Of a stretch of 64,000 nucleotides of DNA, positions 11,301 to 20,800 are shown piece after piece. The DNA is from Luscinia megarhynchos. Taxonomy: Eukaryota > Chordata > Aves > Passeriformes > Turdidae. The first letter of the stretch is position 1; the number at the start of each line of letters is the position of its first letter. The translations under genes were made by a program, and so were the position numbers. Below the pieces are notes generated by a model. The model was not told the DNA's origin and made no database searches. It worked only from the letters and a program-made list of their open reading frames with translations. Location: the NCBI GenBank assembly GCA_034336665.1, contig CM067590.1, positions 1,459,748 through 1,523,747 on the forward strand. The letters run 5' to 3'.

Positions 11301-13992
11301 GGAGTGCAAGTGCTGAGCTGCAGCCAGAGCCAGGCACGGGCTGAGCACAGGACTGCCTGGGCCACAGAGCTGCACTTTACCTTTCTCTTTGACCAGGTCC
11401 TTCAGCGACTGCCACTTGACGTCGAAGGGGATGTTGGTGATGAAGGCGCGGTACCGGCGGGCGGGGCTGGCGTAGGGCTCGAAGCGGTTCCCGCCCCTCT
11501 TCATCCCCTTCTCCTTCTTCTTCTCGTTGGGGGTCGGGCGCTCGCCTTCGCTGCGGGAGAGAGAGAACCCTGTGAGCTGCTGGGGATGGAGCAGCTCCAC
11601 AGCCAGTGAGAATCCTGTGAGCTGCTGGGGATGGAGCAGCTCCACAGCCAGTGAGAATCCTGTGAGCTCCTGGGGATGGAGCAGCTCCACAGCCAGAGAG
11701 AATCCTGGGAGCTGCTGGGGATGGAGCAGCTCCCATCCAGAGAGAACCCTGTGAGCTGCTGGGGATGGAGCAGCTCCACAGCCAGAGAGAGAATCCTGTG
11801 AGCTGCTGGGGATGGAGCAGCTCCACAGCCAGAGAGAATCCTGGGAGCTGCTGGGGATGGAGCAGCTCCACAGCCAGAGAGAATCCTGGGAGCTGCTGGG
11901 GATGGAGCAGCTCCACAGCCAGAGAGAATCCTGTGAGCTGCTGGGGATGGAGCAGCTCCACATCCAGATGGAACAAAACCAGAGCAGAGTCTCTGAATCC
12001 CAGAGCAGGCTGGGTGGGAAGGGACCAGAGAGCCCATCCCATCTTGAAAGGAAAAAAAAACAAACCAAGGGAACAAAACACTTCAGCCTCAGTCTTACAT
12101 AATTCCCTTTGCTAATCCAATTATCTCCTTGCTCACTCAGTGCTGCTGGAAAAGATGCACCAACACATCCTGAGGAGGAATTCAGAACACATCATATGAA
12201 AAACGCTGAGGTTTCTACAATCTCTCTGTCCTGAGCTTTTCCCAGCCCAGCACCTCTGCAAATTCCAGGTCAGAAATCCCTGCTCCATCCCTCCAGGACC
12301 ATTTCAATCCCTGAACAGACACAACAGCCTGCAGGGAAAAAGCAAATTAACAATGTAGAGGCCTCTGAGGATTTATATTTGAGTGTGTTCCCTGCTTCTA
12401 TCACCAAAGCTCCTCCAGACACAGGGATGGGAATTTTCCAGTCTTTCCCTCACAGAATTTTTTTTTGAGCTTCCTAAGTAATTAAGTAATTGCAACTCCA
12501 AAATTAGACTTGAAATTGGACAATCCTATTTCCACCTTCATTTCTGTTTGGATGAAATAGCACAAAATGTTGTAGTTGTGTCAAAGGCTGCACTCAGATT
12601 TTAGTGGTTATTCCTCACACTGCATTTCCCCAAGGCCACTGAGACTGTGCCCACAGGAGCTTTGCTGTTATCCCTGTGGAAGTGAGAGCTGGATATTCCA
12701 AACTGAACCACAAACAAATTCCCTGGAGGCATCCCAAATGGAACAGGGTCAGGAAAAACAAAATCACAGCACAGAGATGTCTTTATTTATATGTCCAGGA
12801 ATAACCATGGAGACAAACTGCTGATTCCACATTCCCAGGAGTGGTGGGAACATCCTTCCCCAGGCCTGGGATCAGGGATGTCCCTGCCCCTGGCTGGCTC
12901 CAGCTGCACAGCCAATTAAATTGTGTCTGTCAGAATTTTACTGCCCAAAGCACAGTCTGACTGCTCTTCAATGGGGAAAAAAATAATAAAATAAGTACGG
13001 ATCTTTCTCCTCCCAAAGCTGAACACGTTCCTGGTCTAGGAAACACAACCTCGAGTCTGCACCAGGAATCACAGCTCACCAGGCTCAACCTGATTCTTAT
13101 CAGCCCGGAATGAAACCGAGGCCACAAACGCCCTGAGGGAGAAAAGTCCTTTCCATTCCACGGATTCGCTACCAAAACCGCCTCTGCCAACTGTGGAATT
13201 TTCACCCAGCATCAACATGAGGAAGTGAGAAGCGGCTGAGGCTCTTTCTGCCGTTCATCCCCATGTTTAGAGCCAGAACTGCCGCGCTGCTGATTCTGGT
13301 TTAAATTTCTGCACCATTTCACCGATAGCAGCCACGGCGATTGTGCAATCCCTCCCCGGCACCACCTTAAATTAAACTCTCACCCTCGAGCTGCCTGCGC
13401 TCCTAAATCCCCTCACGCATCACTCAGCCCCAAAAAAGCGCACACGCTGCCCAAAGCGGGCAGCAGGATGAAATGAGTGCTGAGAGCAGCCGAGTTATTA
13501 CAACTTACTAACAGCAAATAAAGCAATAAAGTTAAACATCTTAAACAGGCACAGGGGAAGCCTGAACTCCAGCAAAGCTCAGCTTTTCCGGAGGGGTCCG
13601 GAGGGGATGGGGATGGTCCCAGGGCTCTCTGCCCGCCAGGCCCGGGCCCGGCGCCTCCAGGGCGGCTCCGCTCGGGATCCCGAGCGGCGCCCGAGGGAGC
13701 AGCGGCCGCAGCACCGGGAGCGGCCCCGCAACGGGAACGGGCCGCACCGGCCTCTGCACCGGGAACGGGCCGCCCGGGCCCCGCTCCGCCCCGCCGCCCT
13801 CAGGCCGAGCCCAGGCCGCACGCGGCCCCACGAGGAGCGCGGCCCCTCACAGCCCTCCTACCTCTTAGGGGGCGGCCCCCCCGCGCCGGCCGCCCCGTTG
13901 GGCGCTGGCGGAGCCGCCGCTGTCGCCGCGGCCGCCGCCGGGGGCGGCTCCATTTTCCCGGGGGCGTTTTGCGAGGCCGCGGCCGCCGCCAT
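2326..13992 (-). CDS. HNRNPM: heterogeneous nuclear ribonucleoprotein M, 5' part (partial)
   Basis: HNRNPM is a nuclear RNA-binding protein of spliceosomal hnRNP complexes that influences alternative splicing. Coding exons, 5' to 3' on the minus strand, are 13992-13862, 11550-11381, 5764-5712, 4983-4976 (8 nt), 4897-4804, 3533-3339 and 2479-2326. All have GT/AG borders and matching phases, giving about 268 residues. Residues 1-43 are an Ala/Pro/Gly-rich tail starting MAAAAASQNAPGK. The basic stretch KRGGNRFEPY follows. RRM1 covers about residues 79-152, with RNP2-like AFITNIPF and RNP1-like KSRGCAVVEF. An MG/PG-rich linker comes next, and RRM2 starts at about residue 210 with STVFVANLDYKVGW. 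The start has a good context (AAATGG) and fits the family's N-terminus. The methionine/glycine repeat region and RRM3 must lie left of base 1, because the last exon ends in an open phase. The gene is head-to-head with YJU2. Identity is very secure; exact exon ends are inferred from homology and splice consensus. Confidence 0.97.
2685..3130 (+). mobile_element. candidate solo LTR (endogenous retrovirus remnant)
   Basis: The segment starts TGTTAGAATG and has an LTR-like order: TATAAAAG at 2907-2914, then a polyadenylation signal AATAAA at 3004-3009, about 100 bp apart as in a U3-R-U5 layout. AT content is raised compared with the flanks. No gag, pol or env coding is seen beside it, so it would be a solo LTR. 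The right end and a target-site duplication could not be fixed. It is in the antisense direction in an HNRNPM intron. Confidence 0.5.
3375..3494 (-). other. HNRNPM: putative exitron in HNRNPM linker exon
   Basis: Within the 195-nt coding exon 3533-3339, the minus strand has AAG followed by GTGATGG at 3494 and CTGCAG followed by GCC at 3375. The enclosed 120 nt are coding, free of stops and a multiple of three, and encode 40 residues from VMAAGG to HALQ in the linker between RRM1 and RRM2. As I remember it, a human HNRNPM isoform lacks 39 residues at the matching place. Both splice signals are visible here; use of the site is inference. Confidence 0.6.
3542..4150. repeat. 73-74 bp minisatellite, about 8 copies
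   Basis: Units contain GGCAGTGCCAGGGCTGAAAT, GGGCACAGGGAGGAG and TTTCCCTTTATCCCAGG, with variable CACACAGACAC spacers. Successive GCAGTG landmarks at 3564, 3638 and 3711 give the period. The array lies in an HNRNPM intron and begins within about 10 bp of the acceptor of exon 3533-3339. Confidence 0.95.
4976..4983 (-). CDS. HNRNPM: 8-nt microexon of HNRNPM
   Basis: The minus strand reads ...CTCGCCAG, then GGATGCGC, then GTAAGTT, with a long pyrimidine tract (about 5005-5036) upstream. The upstream exon (5764-5712) ends in phase 0 and the downstream exon (4897-4804) needs two preceding bases. The 8 nt fill this gap exactly and supply Gly-Cys plus the start of Ala, restoring RNP1 of RRM1 (KSRGCAVVEF). 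Direct joining of the flanking exons would read GGT GGT TGA, an immediate stop. The microexon is therefore required for RRM1 unless it is skipped on purpose. Confidence 0.9.
7110..7350. repeat. short minisatellite in HNRNPM intron, 3-4 copies
   Basis: Repeated blocks CCACAGCCTCAGGTGTGGC, CCCCTGAGCCTGCACAGCCC and AGTGAGGCTCTCCTGTCCC alternate at about 60-65 bp intervals. The surrounding intron, 5770-11380, shows no exon and no other strong feature. Confidence 0.85.
11560..11970. repeat. 45-47 bp minisatellite, about 9 copies
   Basis: Units contain CTGTGAGCTGCTGGGGATGG, AGCAGCTCCACAGCCAG and AGAGAATC. The array begins about 10 bp from the acceptor of HNRNPM exon 11550-11381, on the intron side. 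Confidence 0.95.
11990..12055 (-). mobile_element. short CR1-like fragment
   Basis: GAATCCCAGAGCAGGCTGGG followed by TGGGAAGGGACC and CCCATCCCAT resembles the reverse complement of the CR1 3' end. Only about 60 bp remain. Confidence 0.4.
12080..13560. other. HNRNPM: HNRNPM intron 1, no gene seen
   Basis: This is unique intron sequence between coding exons 1 and 2 of HNRNPM, turning GC-rich toward the promoter from about 13560. I see no exon, RNA gene or repeat array in it. Confidence 0.5.
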
Positions 13993-14880
13993 TTCCCAGC
14001 GCGTCCTTTGTGTGGGGAGCGCGGGGCACGACGGGAGGGCGGCGCAGACCGGGCCGCCAGGGGGCGCCGCGCTGCTCATGCGCGCGAAGGGGAACGAGCG
14101 GCGGGAAAGGCGCTGCGCATGCGCGGTGAGGCGGCACCGCCGCTAGCGATGGCGGCTGTGCGCGGGCGCAGTGTGGCGGCGCCCCGCAGGAGGGGCGGGA
14201 AGCGCAACGGAGAGAGGATCTGAGAGTGCGCGGGGCTGGAGCCACGCGGGGCGGGCGGGGCTGGCGGCAGCGGCGCCTGCGGCTGCCCGCGCTGGCGGGA
14301 ATAGCGGCTGCGCGCATGGGGAGACGCGCTGTACGGAATGGCGGCGATGGCAGCGCCGCGTGCGCACTGCGGCCGAGCCGTACAGCATGGCTGCCACGGC
14401 TGCGCATGCGCAGTGCAGTGATAATAAAAGCTGCGAATTCAAAAGGAGTCAGTTTTCGGTTTTAAGGAAGAAAGTGTTATTTTAAGCACTAAACAGACAG
14501 TCTGGGGACTCTTATCCACACGATGAATATGTGTCACGGGAGATCAGGGGAGGCCGGGGCTCACATCCCGCGCTGCTGTGAGGCCGCCGAGTCTCCCCAG
14601 CCCCGATCGCAGCCCCGGGACCCCCGAAACCGCCCGGCAGCACCCCAGAATGTGCGGAACCCCTTAGGCGGCCGCGGCTCTCCGGCGGACTCCCGGCTGG
14701 GCTGCACAGCAGATCTGTTGATAGGCAGCTGCATCAGCCAATAAGAGGCGAGGATCGCGGAGGCCGCGGCTCGCTGCGCCAATCAGCGCCGAGGGGGCGG
14801 GGCCATACCGGAAGCGGCGGGCGGCGCGGAGGCGGCGGCGGCGGCGGCGGCGGCAGCGGGGATCGGGACAAACCGCAGCG
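13993..14880. promoter_or_regulatory. bidirectional CpG-island promoter HNRNPM/YJU2
   Basis: The two start codons are divergent and 888 bp apart, in CpG-dense sequence that extends into HNRNPM exon 1 (about 13600-14900). Visible motifs: NRF1-type palindromes GCGCATGCGC at 14115-14124 and 14402-14411; CCAAT at 14738-14742 and 14779-14783; a GC box at 14793-14803; an ETS-like CCGGAAG at 14808-14814 close to the YJU2 start. No TATA box stands out. This is typical of housekeeping divergent promoters. Both genes work in splicing, so co-regulation is plausible but inferred. Confidence 0.85.
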
Positions 14881-17800
14881 ATGTCGGAACGGAAAGTGCT
14901 GAACGTGAGTGAGGGGAAATCCCCGCCAAGGAGGGACGGGGAAGCGTCCTGGACCGTGAGCGGGCTCCCCGAGGCGCTGGGGGCTCCCGGTTGGTCCCGG
15001 GATCGCTGAGGCTGGAAAAGACCCGAGAGCAGCCCAGGCTGTGCCCGGTGCCCGGTGCCCGGTGCCCGCCTTGTCCCCGGCCCAGAGCGCCGCCTGCCAC
15101 GTCCCGCTGCTCCAGGGACACCTCCAGGATGGAGACTCCAACCCGCCCTGCGCAGCTCATGCGGTGTTAACAACCTTCCCATGAGGGACTTCTCCAAAAT
15201 CCGATTTCAGCCTCTCAAATTCTCTCTCTCTCTTTCATAGAAATATTCCTGGCATTCCCAAATTCTCTCCACAGAAATATTACCAAATTCTCTCTCTCCA
15301 TAGAAATATTCCAGGCATTCCCAAATTCTATCCACAGAAATATTCCTGGCATTCCCAAATTCTCTCTCTTTCCATAGAAATATTCCTGGCATTCCCAAAT
15401 TCTCTCTCTCCACAGAAATATTCCTGGCATTCCCAAATTCTCTCTCTTTCACTAGAAGTATTGCTGGCATTCCCAAATTCTCTCTCTCCACAGAAATATT
15501 ACCCCCCGGACTTTGATCCGGCCAAGATCCCCAAGCTGAAGCTCCCCAAGGACCGGCAGTACGTGGTGAGGCTCATGGCCCCCTTCAACATGAGGTGAGA
15601 GGCTCTGGAGCCACGGGGCTGCTCATGGGATAATGGGATCACTCATGGGATAATGGGATCACTGGTGGGATAATGGGATCACTCATGGGATAATGGGATC
15701 GATCATGGGATAGTGGGATCAATCATGGGATAATGGGATCACTCGTGGGGTAATGGGATTGCTCATGGGGTAATGGGATCACTCATGGGATAATGGGATC
15801 ACTCGTGGGATAATGGGATCGATCATGGGGTAATGGGATCGATCATGGGGTAATGGGATCGATCATGGGATAATGGGATCACTCACGGGATAATGGGATC
15901 ACTCACAGAGCAATGGGATCACTCATGGATTAATGGGATCACTCTCGTGGGATAATGGGATCGATCATGGGATAGTGGGATCAATCATGGGATAATGGGA
16001 TCACTCGTGGGGTAATGGGATTGCTCATGGGGTAATGGGATCACTCATGGGATAATGGGATCACTCGTGGGATAATGGGATCGATCATGGGGTAATGGGA
16101 TCGATCATGGGGTAATGGGATCGATCATGGGATAATGGGATCACTCACGGGATAATGGGATCACTCACAGAGCAATGGGATCACTCATGGATTAATGGGA
16201 TCACTCGTGGGATAATGGGATCGATCATGGGATAGTGGGATCAATCATGGGATAATGGGATCACTCGTGGGATAATGGGATTGCTCATGGGGTAATGGGA
16301 TTGCTCATGGGGTAATGGGATCACTCGTGGGATAATGGGGTCGATCATGGGATAATGGGATCACTTATGGAATAGTGGCATCACTCATGGGATAATGGGA
16401 TCAATCATGGGATAATGGGATTGCTCATGGGGTAATGGGATCACTCGTGGGATAATGGGATCACTTATGGAATAATGGGGTCGATCATGGGATAATGGGA
16501 TCACTCAAGGAATAGTGGGATCACTCATGGGATAATGGGATCAATCATGAGATAATGGGATCACTCACAGAATGATGGGATCACTCATGAGATAATGGGA
16601 TCACTCATGAGATAATGGGATCACTCATGGAACAATGGGATCACTCACAGAGCAATGGGATCACTCATGGGATAATGAGATCACTCAGTATAATGGGATC
16701 ACTCACAGAATGATGGGATCACTCATGGGATAATGAGATCACTCATGGGATAATGGGATCACTCACAGAGCAATGGGATCACTCCTGGGCAACGGGATCA
16801 CTCGTGGTCACCCCTAAATTTCCAAAGGCGACCCCATCCTGGCACCCTCAGTGCCCTGGGCTGCTCCTGGCACCCACTCCCCATTTCCCTGAGTGCCCTG
16901 GGCTGCTCCTGGCACCCACTCCCCATTTCCCTGAGGTGCCCTGGGCTGCTCCTGGCACCCACTCCCGTGTCCCTGAGGTGCCCTGGGCTGCTCCTGGCAC
17001 CCACTCCCCATTTCCCTGAGGTGCCCTGGGCTGCTCCTGGCACCCATTCCCGTGTCCCTGAGGTGCCCTGGGCTGTTCCTGGCACCCACTCCCCATTTCC
17101 CTGAGGTGCCCTGGGCTGCTCCTGGCACCCATTCCCCCATTTCCCTGAGGTGCTCTGGCTGTTCCTGGCACCCACTCCCCATTTCCCTGAGGTGCCCTGG
17201 GCTGCTCCTGGCACCCATTCCCCATTTCCCTGAGGTGCCCTGGCTGCTCCTGGCACCCACTCCCCATTTCCCTGAGGTGCCCTGGGCTGTTCCTGGCACC
17301 CACTCCCCATTTCCCTGAGGTGCCCTGGGCTGTTCCTGGCACCCACTCCCGTGTCCCTGAGGTGCCCTGGGCTGCTCCTGGCACCCACTCCCGTGTCCCT
17401 GAGGTGCCCTGGGCTGCTCCTGGCACCCACTCCCGTGTCCCTGAGGTGCCCTGGGCTGTTCCTGGCACCCACTCCCGTGTCCCTGAGGTGCCCTGGGCTG
17501 CTCCTGGCACCCACTCCCATGTCCCCTGAGGTGCCCTGGCTGCTCCTGGCACCCATTCCCGTGTCCCTGAGGTGCTCTGGCTGCTCCTGGCACCCACTCC
17601 CGTGTCCCTGAGGTGCCCTGGCTGCTCCTGGCACCCACTCCCGTGTCCCTGAGGTGCCCTGGGCTGCTCCTGGCACCCACTCCCGCGTCCCCTGAGGTGC
17701 CCTGGGCTGTTCCTGGCACCCACTCCCGTGTCCCCTGAGGTGCCCTGGCTGCTCCTGGCACCCACTCCCACGTGTCCCTGAGGTGCCCTGGGCTGTTCCT

Positions 17801-20800
17801 GGCACCCACTCCCTTGTCCCTGAGGTGCCCTGGGCTGTTCCTGGCACCCACTCCCGTGTCCCTGAGGTGCCCTGGGCTGCTCCTGGCACCCACTCCCGTG
17901 TCCCTGAGGTGCTCTGGCTGCTCCTGGCACCCATTCCCGTGTCCCTGAGGTGCCCTGGCTGTTCCTGGCACCCACTCCCCATTTCCCTGAGGTGCCCTGG
18001 CTGTTCCTGGCACCCACTCCCGTGTCCCTGAGGTGCCCTGGGCTGTTCCTGGCACCCACTCCCGTGTCCCTGAGGTGCCCTGGCTGCTCCTGGCACCCAC
18101 TCCCGTGTCCCTGAGGTGCCCTGGGCTGTTCCTGGCACCCACTCCCGTACGTCCCTGAGGTGCCCCTGGGCTGCTCCTGGCACCCACTCCCCGTGTCCCT
18201 GAGGTGCCCTGGCTGCTCCTGGCACCCATTCCCTGTCCCTGAGGTGCTCTGGCTGCTCCTGGCACCCACTCCCGCATGTCCCTGAGGTGCTCCTGGCTGC
18301 TCCTGGCACCCATTCCCCATGTCCCTGAGGTGCCCTGGCTGCTCCTGGCACCCACTCCCGTGTCCCTGAGGTGCCCTGGGCTGCTCCTGGCACCCACTCC
18401 CCATGTCCCTGAGGTGCCCTGGCTGCTCCTGGCACCCACTCCCGTGTCCCTGAGGTGCCCTGGGCTGCTCCTGGCACCCACTCCCCATTTCCCTGAGGTG
18501 CCCTGGGCTGCTCCTGGCACCCACTCCCCATTTCCCTGAGGTGCTCTGGCTGCTCCTGGCACCCACTCCCCATTTCTCCTGAGGTGCCCTGGGCTGCTCC
18601 TGGCACCCACTCCCGTGTCCCTGAGGTGCCCTGGGCGCTGCCCTGCCCTGGCCCAGGTGCAAGACCTGCGGGGAGTACATCTACAAGGGCAAGAAGTTCA
18701 ACGCCCGCAAGGAGACGGTGCAGAACGAGTCCTACCTGGGGCTGCCCATCTTCCGCTTCTACATCAAGTGCACGCGCTGCCTGGCTGAGATCACCTTCAA
18801 GGTCAGCCTGGCCCCCCACCCCAGCCCCGGGGGGCTCGGGGGGCACCCCAGGGAGCAGCTGGAGCTGTGGGAGGGGGCTGCGGCTTTGGGGTTGCAGGAC
18901 AGATTTAGGAGCTCTGTATTTTTTAATTTTTAGGGTTGTTTTATTGTAGGGCATGGGTGTAAGAGAGAGCTTAGAGAGAGAGGTTAGAGATTTGAGGTAA
19001 TAGAAAGCAAGAAGGCAAGAGAGCAAGAGAGAGGCAAGAGGTGAGAAAGCAATTTTCCATTTACAATTTAATAATTTTACAATTTTTTATGATGAATATG
19101 ATAATTTTCATTAACCAATTTAATACAATATACTAATTTCCTAATATTTGCATGCAGCTTATAGGAATTACTAAATTACTATGGTTTTATGGCTTTCTTA
19201 TTTGTGACTTTTATTTTTAGACCTTTTTTGCCAGGTTTGGGACAGGATGTCTGTTGGTTTTTTGGTATTTGTGGCATTTGCTATTATCTAAACAAAGGAA
19301 GAGGCCTTAAACTTTAACATAACTATTTTTAGTGTCTATGTCAAAAACTGCCAACATTTCTGTTTTATTTATTGTTCCAGAACTACTTGCTAGGCACTCA
19401 TAAGATTTTTTGATGTTACCTCTCCAACAGGAGGGGGTCAGGGAAAGGGTTTTTGCTCCAAGGGTGGTGGGGCAGTGAGTTCCCCCAGGGAATGGGCACA
19501 GCCCTGAGGCTGCCAGAGCTCAGGAGCTTTTGGGCGTTGGGGGGATTGTCCCATTCAGAGGCAGGAGCTGATGGTGCCTTCCAGCTCAGGGTGTTCCATG
19601 ATGCCCTGACAGTCCCAGCGTGGGGTTTTGGCTGGATCAGCCCTTCCCATGACAGTTTTGTTTGTGGAATCAGGGAATGTGCAGCTCTGGAGGTGGCCAT
19701 GGGCTGGAGGAGCAGGATTCCCACCTGGCTGGAGCAGGATTCTCACCTGTATGAGGCAGGATTCCCACCTGGCTGGAGCAGGATTCTCACCTGGCTGGGG
19801 CAGAATTCCCACCTGGCTGGGGCAGAATTCCCACCTTTCAGGGGTAGAATTCCCCCCTGGCTGGGGCAGAATTCCCACCTGTATGAGGCAGGATTCTCAC
19901 CTGGCTAGGGCAGGATTCACACCTGTATGGGGTAGAATTCCCACCTGGCTGGGATAGAATTCCCACCTTTCAGGGGTAGAATTCCCACCTGGCTGGGGCA
20001 GGATTCTCACCTGGCTAGGGCAGGATTCTCACCTGTCTGGGATAGAATTCCCACCTGGCTGGAGCAGGATTCTCACCTGTATAGGGTAGAATTCTCACCT
20101 GTATGAGGAAGGATTCTCACCTGTATGAGGCAGGATTCCCACCTGGCTAGAGCTGGATTCCCACCTGTATAGGGTAGAATTCCCACCTGTATGAGGCAGG
20201 ATTCCCACCTGTATGAGGAAGGATTCTCACCTGTATGAGGAAGGATTCCCACCTGTATGAGGAAGGATTCCCACCTGTATGAGGCAGGATTCCTACCTGG
20301 CTGGAGCAGGATTCCCACCTGTATGAGGAAGGATTCTTGCCTGGCTGGAGCAGGATTCTCACCTGGCTGGGGCAGAATTCCCACCTGTATGAGGCAGGAT
20401 TCTCACCTGGCTAGGGCAGGATTCACACCTGTATGGGGTAGAATTCCCACCTGTATGAGGCAGGATTCTCACCTGGCTGGGATAGAACTCCCACCTGTGT
20501 GAGGCAGGATTCTCACCTGTCTGGGATAGAACTCCCACCTGGCTGGGGCAGGAGTCTCACCTGTCTGGGATAGAACTCCCACCTGGCTGGGGCAGGAGTC
20601 TCACCCACCGTGGTTTTCCTGCTGCTGCCCCTCAGACAGACCCCGAGAACACGGATTACACCATGGAGCACGGCGCCACCCGCAACTTCCAGGCAGAGAA
20701 GCTCCTGGAGGAGGAGGAGAAGAGGATGCAGAAGGAGAGGGAAGAGGAAGAGCTCAACAACCCCATGAAGGTACAAGGACTGCAGGAAAACCTCTGCCTG

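Noticed and set aside
15600..16800. CRISPR-like array of short direct repeats
   Set aside because: There are no unique spacers, the 20-mers are contiguous, and the setting is a eukaryotic intron.
16798..19026. A 742-residue minus-strand open frame, and two similar ones in other frames, over YJU2 intron 2
   Set aside because: The frames are translations of the 42-43 bp minisatellite. All three frames stay open because of repeat composition, and none resembles a protein or has splice support.
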